The position numbers and the translations under genes are program-made. The notes below the pieces were generated by a model. That model was given only the letters and a program-made list of their open reading frames with translations. It did not search any database and had not been told where the DNA came from. DNA of 64,000 nucleotides from Sphaeramia orbicularis (Eukaryota; Chordata; Actinopteri; Kurtiformes; Apogonidae), in assembly GCF_902148855.1 (NCBI RefSeq), contig NC_043978.1, forward strand, positions 1,441,152 to 1,505,151, given 5' to 3'. This document shows positions 1-10,300 of this stretch, piece by piece. The stretch's first letter is position 1; every line of letters starts with the position of its first letter.

Positions 1-788
1 CGTCCAGGAGGCATCCGAAACAGATGCCCGATCCACCTCAGCTGGCCCCTCTCGACGCGGAGGAGCAGCAGTTCTACTCCAAGCTCCTCCCTGGTGACTG
101 AGCTCCTCCCCCTATCCCTAAGGGTGCGCCCAGCCACCCTGCGGAGGAAACTCATTTCGACCGCTTGTATCCGGGATCTTGTCCTTTCGGTCATGACCCA
201 AAGCTCATGACCATAGGTGAGGGTAGGAACATAGATTGACCGGTAAATCCAGAGCTTCTCCTCTCGGCTCAGCTCCTTCTTCACCACAACCGACCGATAC
301 AGCGACTGCATCACTGCAGACGCTGCACCGATCCGTCTGTCAATCTCACGCTCCATCCCTCCCTCACTCGTGAACAAGACCCCAAGATACTTGAACTCCT
401 CCACTTGAGGCAAAGACTCCCCACCGACCCGGAGAGGGCAGACCACCTTTTTCCGGTCGAGAACCATGGCCTCGGATTTGGAGGTGCTGATCCTCATCCC
501 GCTCGCTTCACACTCGGCTGCAAACCGCCCCAGGACACGCTGAAGGTCCAGGTTCGATGAGACCAACAGGACAACGTCATCTGCGAAAAGCAGAGACGAA
601 ATCCTGTGGTCCCCAAACCGGCCCCTGGCTGCACCTAGAAATTCTGTCCATAAAAATTATGAACAGAACCGGTGCCAAAGGGCAGCCCTGCCGGAGTCCA
701 ACGTGCACCTGGAACAGGTCTGACTTACTGCCGGCGATGTGAACCAGGCTCCTGCTTCGGTCATACAAGGACCGGACTGCCCTTAGCA
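1..788 (-). mobile_element. Rex3 (RTE-clade LINE) fragment, open at left edge
   Basis: The minus strand encodes the 3' half of a Rex3 reverse transcriptase: RQGCPLAPVLF, an intact FADD catalytic box (reverse complement near 565-600), [12 protein letters not shown] and [15 protein letters not shown]. The bases around 670-690 match a Rex3 PCR primer site I recall (CAAAGGGCAGCCCTG core). It is 5'-truncated at about 788, as is usual for LINEs, and its 3' end lies beyond base 1. It is the same family as the fuller copy at 17917-21273, but unlike that copy it keeps the second aspartate of FADD. It is not a host gene. Confidence 0.9.
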
Positions 789-1206
789 TTACACAAGATA
801 TTTGTCAAATAACAAACAAGTCTGGTTAAACTTACAGAACAAATACTTCTTTTACAGTTAATTGTCTAATTTTATCTCGTTTTTTTAGTTGTTTTTACAG
901 TATTAAACTTTAAATGAACAGTTTAATCTCATAAATAGAAAAGAAATATTTGTGAAATTACAATACATTAGGAAATGTATTTTAACTGTATTTTTCTGTG
1001 AAAAAAGGAAAACATTTCTTTGAAAAAATGGAAATTTTATGGTTATTAACAGTTAACATTTTTTTCGTGTTATTTTACATTTGATGTGTAAAATCACAGT
1101 CTGTTTTTGTCATTTCATTGATATTTTCCTGTATCTTAAAAATACAGGAAAAATCTGTCAAATAAACAGTGAAAATTCTGTTACATTACAGATTTTTTTT
1201 ACAGTG
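789..1206. repeat. AT-rich interspersed repeat, class unclear
   Basis: Very AT-rich sequence rich in ACAGTAAA/TTTACTGT-like words, ending in a T-run followed by ACAGTGCA near 1195-1207. This resembles the ends of small non-autonomous DNA transposons common in fish. No clean left terminal repeat or target duplication was found, so the class is left open. Confidence 0.35.
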
Positions 1207-1975
1207 CAGGTGGACGGTGGATTTGATCATATGTGGACAGATCATCAGAGCTGATGACAGCGCACCGGGGGCGGAGACTCAACTAACCTGATCTAGTTTG
1301 CTGAGGAGCTGGTCTCATATTTAGATCCCCCCCCCCCGAGAAAAATCTTTAACCGTCGTATATAAGAAGGCGGGGTAAAGAGAAGCTAAAGCCCGGTTAG
1401 CCAATCACAACGCAAAATGTGAGATAAATGACCAATGACTTTTCCTTGTCATGGTGATCACCCAGAGCCGTAGAATACTGTTATTAAAGGTCTCTGGGCA
1501 CCCCCGTCCATCTTTTTCCACCTGAACACACCCCAACAGGAACATGGAGGTTTGGCCAGAGTTTTCAGAAACCCTCGTTTTCGGTGGGCGTGGCTATTGT
1601 TGTTATGTAAACAATAGGTACAAACGCAAAGAAAAATCTGTTTTTCCAGATACAGTAATAGGCTTCATGTAAATAGCCCCTAACGGTCAAGGCTAACCTA
1701 ATGTTACGTCAATACTAATGAAGTTTTTAGCTAGCTAACATTCGTTAACAAGACAGAAAATGTTAGCTCCAAATATAGACATTAGCTGTGTTGTTCTATC
1801 AGGAGGTTCTCCCTTTGGCTTTGGCTGTCGTTAGTGAATAAAAGGACTGACTGAGGTTCCAGACTCTGGACTGACCTGGAACCTTATTCTGGGACTTTGT
1901 TAAAACCAGAAGTCTGTCAGAGCTTTGTCCTCCTGGTCGCTGGTATGACGCTTACTGACGTCAATCAAATAATAA

Positions 1976-2012
<37 letters not shown>

Positions 2013-2147
2013 TAAAACCACAAACGGTGTTAAGGCCCTCACCCTCCGGCCCGACCACCTCCTTGCGTGACCGCCGAGGCCACCAACAGTGAGAGGACAC
2101 TGCATCATGGGCTTGATCCAACATTCTGCCAGATACACACAGTTTTA
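1207..2147. other. Intergenic stretch without a supported gene
   Basis: No exon-like reading frame was found. A C-run lies at 1327-1338. On the minus strand an ATTGG word (about 1405), CCCCGCC (about 1373) and TATATA (about 1360) are spaced like a core promoter, but no transcript can be tied to them. An AAT microsatellite occupies 1968-2014. Confidence 0.4.
1968..2014. repeat. (AAT)n microsatellite
   Basis: About 15 AAT/ATA trinucleotides with one interruption (ACT). Confidence 0.95.
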
Positions 2148-2648
2148 TGCTGTGTTTCCACTACGTGGTACCGGCTTGACTCAACTCGGCCTTTTTGCAT
2201 TTCCCTTACAAAAAAGGATCTGGAATCTGGTACCCGGTACTAGTTTTTTGGTATCACCTCCGCCGAGGTTCCAGGACTGGGGACCAGATACTAAAACGTG
2301 ACGTGTAAACACTGCAGACCACTGATTGGTCAGACAGTCGTCTCTGTGACCCGCCCTTTTACAAAAAACAGATGTGGAGGTTTACAGTAAATATAGCAGT
2401 AGGTTAATCCACATGATGACAGACCGCAAGATGGATGACATAAAAATTCAGCGTGAGCTTGGTGAAACAACACGCAACACACAAGTTTGTCAGCAACTCT
2501 GAGCAGACGACATGGAAGTAACGTGCCGCATCGCTATGACGACCAGGTACTGTAAAGTCAGTAGTGTTCTGTAATGGAAAGGGTCTCCAGGAATAGGACC
2601 TGGTATCAGAGTCAAGTCGAGCCGGTTCCATGTTGTGGAAACGTGGCA
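2148..2648. mobile_element. 501-bp MITE with 3-bp TTA duplication (PIF/Harbinger-like)
   Basis: The ends are imperfect inverted repeats: TGCTGTGTTTCCACTACG at the left, and TGCCACGTTTCCACAACA when the right end is read on the other strand. The element is flanked by TTA at 2145-2147 and again at 2649-2651. A 3-bp TWA duplication is the habit of PIF/Harbinger elements, which is the basis of the family guess. There is no coding capacity. Confidence 0.65.
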
Positions 2649-2699
2649 TTACACTTCTGAAAATGAAGCCTTCATCACAGGCTCGTCACAGCCACGCCC

Positions 2700-3160
2700 A
2701 ACATTTGATCAAAAATCTAATTGCTCACTTTTGATCACACGTGTGTAGGTGATTTTCACCCAGTTTGGTCTAAATTGGATGTAAACCCTAGAAGAAAATG
2801 ATGAAAGTATGAGGGGTGGGATTTTAGAGGTCCACACTTCCACCCAATATGGCCGACTTCCTGTTGGGTTTAGGGCGGGGCCATAATGTAGTTTTTTACT
2901 TGTCCTGCCATGGGTTATGTCTGTACCAACTTTCATTTTTTTATGTGGAAAATATTTTGAGGAGGGCTCCCATCTGTGTAATGTATTTGATTTTTGAGGG
3001 GGCGGGGCCAAGTCATTTTTTTTTTTTTTTTTTTTTTTTTTGGTGACTTCAAATAAAAAAAAAAATTGCCGGGCTTGAATTTTTGGTCAAATAAAATTGA
3101 CTTTTTGTTAACGTTCAGGGGGTCAAATTTGCATTCAAAGTGGCGAGAGTAAAATAAAAA
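2700..3160. other. Low-complexity non-coding stretch
   Basis: No gene is seen. Short frames here are broken by a T-run at about 3017-3041 and A-runs nearby. The text resembles decayed interspersed repeat, but no ends were found. Confidence 0.4.
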
Positions 3161-3171
3161 TAAGTGTTCAG

Positions 3172-3757
3172 AGAACGCAAACCTCCGCCAAGCACCCCGA
3201 ATGGTGTGCATGTGTGGATCAACTATTTCTTTTTAAATTCAACAGTTTCCAGGTTGTTCCATACAGTAGAAAAAGTTGAAGCTTGGTATCAGTCATGTGC
3301 TTGTCCAATTAGATTCAATTCCAAACAATATTTGTTGAGTTCTAATTTTAAATGTGTGGTAAATGGGATTTTCAATGTTAAATGGAAATGTCCACAGAGT
3401 CCACATTCCACAGTGGATGCGGACAGTTTTGGGCCAGATACAAGAGATTGTTCTAAGCTACGGGTGGATCCAATTGGAGGCTAATCGGAGTCATTTTGAA
3501 TTTTTTATGAATTTTGGAAAATTGCTCAATGATGACAAATAGGAAAATTGCAGATGTTGTGACCTTGCTGTGACCTTGAACTTTGGCCTACTTGGCCCAA
3601 AATTTAATGGGTTGGTCCCAGGGCCTAGGCCTATCTGTGGGGAAGATTTGGGAAAGATGGTTGGAATAGTTTTCCCGTAAAGTTGCAAACAAACAAACAA
3701 ACAAAGAAACACACAAAGCAAAGTGATCACAATACCTCCTGGTGGAGGTAATAATGG
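3172..3757. repeat. Fish interspersed repeat with CCTCCGCC / GGTGGAGG ends
   Basis: It opens with GCAAACCTCCGCCAAGCAC and closes with CCTCCTGGTGGAGGTAAT, preceded by an AAAC-rich tract. The two ends are roughly inverted copies of each other. Related material occurs at 25127-25171 and 26436-26646. It is non-coding and probably a non-autonomous DNA element. Confidence 0.6.
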
Positions 3758-4094
3758 AACCATGCGATTTTAATAGGCCCTCACCGACATGTTTGCCTGG
3801 GCTCAGGCCTGGTAAAATCATGAATCCCGTTGTGCCATAGCATGTGGGCGTGTCCTCTGACCCACAGAGTTTGAACCAATATGAGCAAAAACAGCCTAAA
3901 TGTAGAAATGGAAGCAAAACCACATTCACTGATGAAATGACATAAGGGATGGAAAGGGTGATGACAGTTTTAGAAGGGGGATGAGTGAGACAGTTTATTG
4001 TATTTTTTTGGGGGGGGGCTCCCCCCTCACCCCCTTCATCTCTAGCACTGGTCATGACACTTTACACTTACAGTTGAAATGCCTTCATGTAGTG

Positions 4095-4807
4095 CAGGGG
4101 TCTCAAACATGCATCCCGGGGGCCAAATGCAGCCCCTGGGATGAATTTACAAAGTGCAAAAATTCCACAGTCTTGAATTGAATTAAGCAAAAAAAAATAA
4201 AAATAAAAAAGCTTTGAATTAAGGAAAAAATCTTGAATTAAGCAAAAAAAAATCTTAAATTAAGCAAAAAAAAAAAAATCTCAGATTTAGCAAAAAATCT
4301 TAAATTAAGCAAAAAAAAATCTTGAATTAACAACTTTAATTTTTGTCTTTGTTTTAGTGCAAACAATAACATTAAATTATGAAAATATTCACATTTACAG
4401 ACTATCCTATAACAATTAAATGTGAATAATCTGAACAAATATGAACAACCAGAAATATCTAAACAAATTAAGCACAATTTTAACATTTTTCTGCCTGTTC
4501 CTCAGGGTTTAGTGTTTTTGTAGATCTGATCCATAATGTACATGTATAAGTGATAAGTTGAGGCAGAATATTGTTAAATTGCACTTATTTTTCTTAAGAA
4601 ATTTCAGTTTTTTCAGGTTATTCACATAGTTCATAAAAGTAAGTATTTTCACAATTAAATGGTGTGTTTTTTGTACTAAAACAGAGACAAAAATTTGGAG
4701 TTGTCATTATTTACAGGTTATTCTGTTCTTATTTTATTTGTCTGGTCCACTGCAGATCAAATCGGGCTGAATGTGGAACCTGAAAGAACAGGAGTTTGAC
4801 AGCGCTG
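4095..4807. mobile_element. hAT-type MITE, family A (CAGGG..GTCAAAC ends)
   Basis: It starts CAGGGGTCTCAAAC and ends GTTTGACAGCGCTG, flanked by ATGTAGTG (4087-4094) and GTGTAGTG (4808-4815), an 8-bp duplication with one mismatch. Other copies lie at 16865-17238, 26988-27748, 41891-42345, 44777-45387 and 50183-52227. Two of these have perfect 8-bp duplications, which places the family in the hAT superfamily. Confidence 0.75.
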
Positions 4808-5049
4808 GTGTAGTGGTTTGTATTCCTGCGTTAACTCTGGGAGAGTCAAACCAACTTGTGAAAAGCTTTAGTCCTGACAGCGCCTGAGGGAAAAGGAGGT
4901 GTAGAGTAGATGGAAGCCTTGTACAAGATAGAGTTTCTTCACCTGGTGGTCATGTATAATTCAGTCTGGGAGGCCGTGGATCACCTGGAGAGGACACAGA
5001 ACCAAAGACCAAGACGCACAAAGAGGACAAAGACCACAGCAGGCGGACA

Positions 5050-5101
5050 ATGGAGGACGAAGCGGTGAAGAAACGGCCCATAATCTCTGCAAGAGAGAGA
5101 G
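5050..5101 (+). CDS. odf3: odf3 coding exon 1
   Basis: Encodes [17 protein letters not shown] and ends in phase 1 before donor GTCAGT. The single leftover G joins GT of exon 2 to make the glycine of GPGPGRY. It is short, so it rests on frame agreement and position. Confidence 0.75.
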
Positions 5102-6173
5102 GTCAGTCTGATAAATCTGTGTGTGTGTGTGTGTGTGTGTGTGTGAGAAGGTTATTATCGTTAACAAAAACTAACAAAATGACGAAAACTAGAATTGTAA
5201 AAACATTTTCATTAACTGAAATAGATAAAAACTATAATTAAAAGAAAAAACGATAACTAACTGAAACTGTATTGTGTGTTTACAAAACTAACTAAAACGG
5301 GTAAAAATTATGGATAAAATTCCCTTTGTTTTCATCTTTGTCAATGTCGGATTGATATGAAATCGATTTATTTCCCTCAAGCAATTTTCTCTGCTGGCAC
5401 CATCTGATATTTAAGGGTCCGTCACTTGTGTTCAGTTGTGGTTTCCAGTCGTCTTCTGGTCCCCACTCTACCTGGAAACATGGAGACTAAAGCAGCAGAG
5501 TCCTGTCTGGGATTGATTTGAATACGACGACAGAGAAGAAGAGAAAAGAGACCACTGAACTACAACTGAACTACAACTGAACTACAACTGAACTACAACT
5601 GAACTACAACTAAACTACAACTAAGCATTTAGAAAAAAATGAAAACTAATAAAAACAAGCAAACCTGCTCTAAAAACTAATTTAAACAAACTGAATTAGA
5701 GAAAAAACAGGCAAAATGAATTAAAACTAAACTAGAATGAAAAATCCAAAAACTATTATAACAGTGGTGTGTGTGTGTTTGTGTGCGTGTGTGTGTATGT
5801 TTGTGTGCGTGTGTTTGTGTGTGTGTGTGTTTGTGTGTGTACGTCTGTGTGTGTGTGCGTGTGTTTGTGTGTGTGTCTGTGTGTTTGTGTGTGTATGTCT
5901 GTGTGTTTGTGTGTGTGTGTATGTCTGTGTGTGTGTGTGTGCGTGTTTGTGTGGGTGTGTTTGTGTGTGTGTGTGTTTGTGTGTGTGTGTGCGTGTGTTT
6001 GTGTGAGTGTGTTTGTGTGTGTACGTCTGTGTGTGTGTGCGTGTGTTTGTGTGTGTGTGTGTTTGTGTGTGTACATCTGTGTGTGTGTGTGTGTGTTTGT
6101 GTGTGTGTGTATGTCTGTGTGTGTGCGTGTGTTTGTGTGTGTCTGTGTGTCTGTGTATGTCTGTGTGTGTGTA

Positions 6174-6208
<35 letters not shown>

Positions 6209-6237
6209 CTGTGTGTGTGTATGTCTGTGTGTGTGTT

Positions 6238-6276
<39 letters not shown>

Positions 6277-7321
6277 GCATATGGACTATATTAAAGCTGA
6301 ACAGTCTTTGCTATAGAATCTCTCAGTCGTCGTCCAGTCATTGCTTCATAGTTGTTTGAAAGTCTTACTTTGTTTAGAATTCATTCCTAAACAACCAGAG
6401 GAAGGAGGTTCAAATGCTAAACCATAGAAAATAAGTCAAAGAGCTGCAGCTGGAAACCATCAGAAACAGTCCAGTAGACCCACAGAGCAGCAGGGGTTGA
6501 ATGTGTTGCATCATTTTCATTCCTGTCGTCATGGTCCTGGTCTGGTCTGGTTTTCAGGTCCGGGTCCTGGACGCTACGCCCTGCCCCCGACCGTGGGATA
6601 CATCAACCATGACTTCACCAAGCCCAGCAGCCCCGCCTACTCCTTCCACAGCCGCATGAGCAGCGCCAGTGAGTGACCCAACCCGACCCGACCCCACGGA
6701 GGTCCGGGTACCAGCCCTGATACTGGTTTGTCTGGTAACCGTTTGTGTTTCCTGTGTGGTTTAGTGGTTTCTGTGGACTCCAGTCCAGGACCCAGGTACA
6801 ACATCGATGCCAAGGTCACCAGGTTTGGACGCATGGACACCCCATCCTACTCCATGCTGGGCAGAGGGAGGCGTTTAGGTGAGATAGAGTCCACCTGGAG
6901 TCAGCTGATGATTATGTGAAAGAAACTGGTCCAAAAACAGGACAGAGGGTTCAGCATTCAAAGCAGATGGAGACAAATGTTATGAAGCAGGTTTGGGTCT
7001 GTTTGAAAAAGAAATACTTAGTGAGATAAAAGACAAACTCTTTTCAAATAAAATACATTTTTAGCTCGGCCCGTCCATCACTGGCAACTAGTCTCGCAAC
7101 ACAATCAGATGTGTTGCCGTGGAGACGACCTTCTGCACAATGCATCCCACAGCACTTCCACCTCCGACTGAACAAGTGATTCTGACGAGTTTATGTGAGA
7201 ATAAACCAAATATTAGTAAAGTGATGCTGAACTGGTTCAGTTACGTTCATGAATCGATTCAACGCGTTTCAACTCGAAAATGTAAATAAACACACAGAGC
7301 ACAAAGTGGTTTTAAGCAACA

Positions 7322-7387
<66 letters not shown>

Positions 7388-10300
7388 CATACTAAACCAG
7401 TGGTTCTTAACCTTGTTGGAGGTACTGAACCCCACCAGTTTCATATGCGCATTCACCAAACCCTTCTTTATTAAAAAATAAAATATGATTTTTTTCCAAA
7501 TTCAAGACACAGGCATATGTTTTACTGGTGCACAAAATGAACCGTGCATTAACATCACTGTGTTCAAAGAACAAAACCAATACAGTGCATGAACTCACAA
7601 AAAATTCCATACCTTTTCACAAAGACATGACCTTTTTTAATACTGCCACACTGAAATGGTTTTAATTTTTGTATTCCAATAATGAACTTATTGTATTTAT
7701 GCTATTTATCATTTTTAACATTTTAACACACATCCATCACCTAATTTCCATCAGGCTACAATAATAATGAATATTTATTGCAAATCAGTGTGACTTCTGC
7801 TGTTGCCTTTGACAGACCATTTCAGAAATGCGTGGCTTCACCTTGGTAAGTGCCACTCTCATGCCATTTCCACAGCAAAGTCTGTTCCTTTTCTTCGTTT
7901 TTATGTCCAGCATCCTTATTACGGCACTAGCTCGGCTTTAGCGTAATACGATTTCTCCATCTGCGACGGTGCGTCGGTCGTCACATGATTGTAACTGACC
8001 AGTGCGGTGACCGAAAAAAGTAAACAAACGCTACACATGGCTGCCTCCGTGGTTAACAGGAAGTAGCAAAAGTCATAACAACGATGTGGAAAATATTCAA
8101 ATAATTCATCGTCAGACGAGTGGAAGAGATTATAAACACTTCCGGATGTGTTGCAGTGCTATAAGCAACAACAATACACCGCGTATATTGGATGTCAATC
8201 AGAGAAAGAGTCTCCGAAGCCGTTTGTTTACATACATGGACCTAGCCCGACACACACACCCGACTAATGAGTCGAGTGTGTGTCTTGACCTCCGCCGAAC
8301 CCCTGAGACTGACTCACCGAACCCCTAGGGTTCGATCGAACCCAGGTTAAGAAGCACTGCTCTAAATATAATTATCTATTGACAGTAGTCCTATGTTCAT
8401 ATACAGTTTAGTCCTGTTCTAATTCCATTCTTCGTGGACAGAACACACACATGTTCAAGGTTAAACCTGTTTCCACCTCTGTTTGTTCAGTGGATTAAAC
8501 ACCACTGACACTGCCAGTTCACAAACAGCCCCTACCAGATGTTTTTTTTTAATTTTATTTTTTTTAAATTGGTGAATCATTTGAATCGATTCAGAATCGA
8601 TTCAAAACAGTTGAATAAACCGAAAGAATCAAGTTGGTAAAAAGAATGGCACTTCCCATCAGTATTCAGCTCAGAGGAGAACTGGGCTAAAATGACGCTG
8701 TAGTTCACTGAGTTTTAACAGCGTTTTAGTTGTTTATGGTTGTGTTTATGTTTTATTTTTACATTCTGGAAATTCAACTAAGAGCTGAGATTTACACAGG
8801 GGTCTTTTTTCTTAAAGGTGCGGGAGACTTTCATGACCAGTTTTTCATCCAATCCGTCCATCCTCAGTCATCTCCTCAGTATCATGGATCTGTTCGTCTG
8901 TCTGTCCTTCCTCACCTGAATCTCTTCCCTCACAGTGAACAGTTCCTTAGTTCCATCCACCAGTAACAGACCATGTGTTTACAAACTGAGCCGGGAGGGA
9001 ATTCGGGCATCTGAGGAACAGATTCATGATACTGAGGAGGTGACTGAGGATGGACAGATTGGATGAAAAACTGGTCACAAAAGTCTCCCGCACCTTTAAA
9101 TGAGTCTTACTGAGCCTCTTAGAGAAAAATAAAAAAAACAAGGATGACATGTGACCAGCCTTTCATGTACCCTCCTAGGTCAGGTGTTCCAGACTCCAGG
9201 TCCGGGGACCTACAGCCCAGAAAAGGCTCCGCCCGTCAACACCCACCGCCGACCACCGTCCTACACCATGAGCACCCGCACCAGATACCGCGCTGTGGAC
9301 GCTGTTCCAGCTCCAAACAGGTACATGAAGGAGGAAACTCCAAAAACCATATTCAAATAATCATTTAATCAAATTGAATCAAAGAAAATACTCAATAGAT
9401 TAATCGATTACAAAAATACTCAGCTCTAACTCCACCAAACCAGTCCAGTTCCATCTGTACCCTCTAATCTGTCAGCTCAGTCTGAAACACTTTTGGATCC
9501 AACTGAACATGGAACGAACATCCAACTGGGGGTGGGGCCTGGACTCATGCGCGTCACAATAAGTGTCTGTGTGAAACACAACAGTGGAACCAATGTTTAA
9601 CAGCAGAGACATGAAGGAAACCAAGGTTCAGGAAGATTCAGGAAATTTCACGTCAAGTCAGCTGACCAGTAAAACAACCGATAAATATTAACAGCTCCAA
9701 ATTTTCTTTGTTGTATTTTGGGGGGGGGGGGGGGATTACATTGTTAAACTGTTTACGTTTGTAAATTACCCTTTAACACAAAATGGGAAGAACCTGAACA
9801 ACCATGAACAGCCTGAAATTTCTTAAGAAAAATGAGAGAATTTTAACAATATTACACCTCATTTACACATGTGCATGATGACTTAGGCTACGTTCAGATG
9901 GCACGTTTTTAATGCACCATTCAGATTTTTGGGTGAAATCCAATTTATTTGTGTGCTCATTCATATTACAAATTAAATGTGACTTCTATCAGTTTTGAGT
10001 CTGAACTGAATGGGACCCTGAAGTGACTCACATGCACTAAAGAGGTCCTGAAGTGTCCCACATGCACTAAAGAGGTCCTGAAGTGTCCCACATGCACTAA
10101 AGAGGTCCTGATGGAATACCAGACCACACAGACACACACTGTGTTTACAGAAGGAAATATGGTTTTCCTCTGCGCCTCCTCCTGAGATGCAGAATAGAGG
10201 ATATGCACATACATCACCCCCCCCAGGCCACACCCCTCTAAGTCAGACTGAGTGTCTTAAACCAACCTGCTCAACATGACGGAGTATAGCAGTAAACACA

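Noticed and set aside
1330-1410. Possible minus-strand promoter (ATTGG, CCCCGCC, TATATA)
   Set aside because: Motifs are short and no gene lies downstream apart from a truncated LINE.
5756-6359. Several long VCVCVC / THTHTH frames
   Set aside because: They are translations of a TG microsatellite on both strands.
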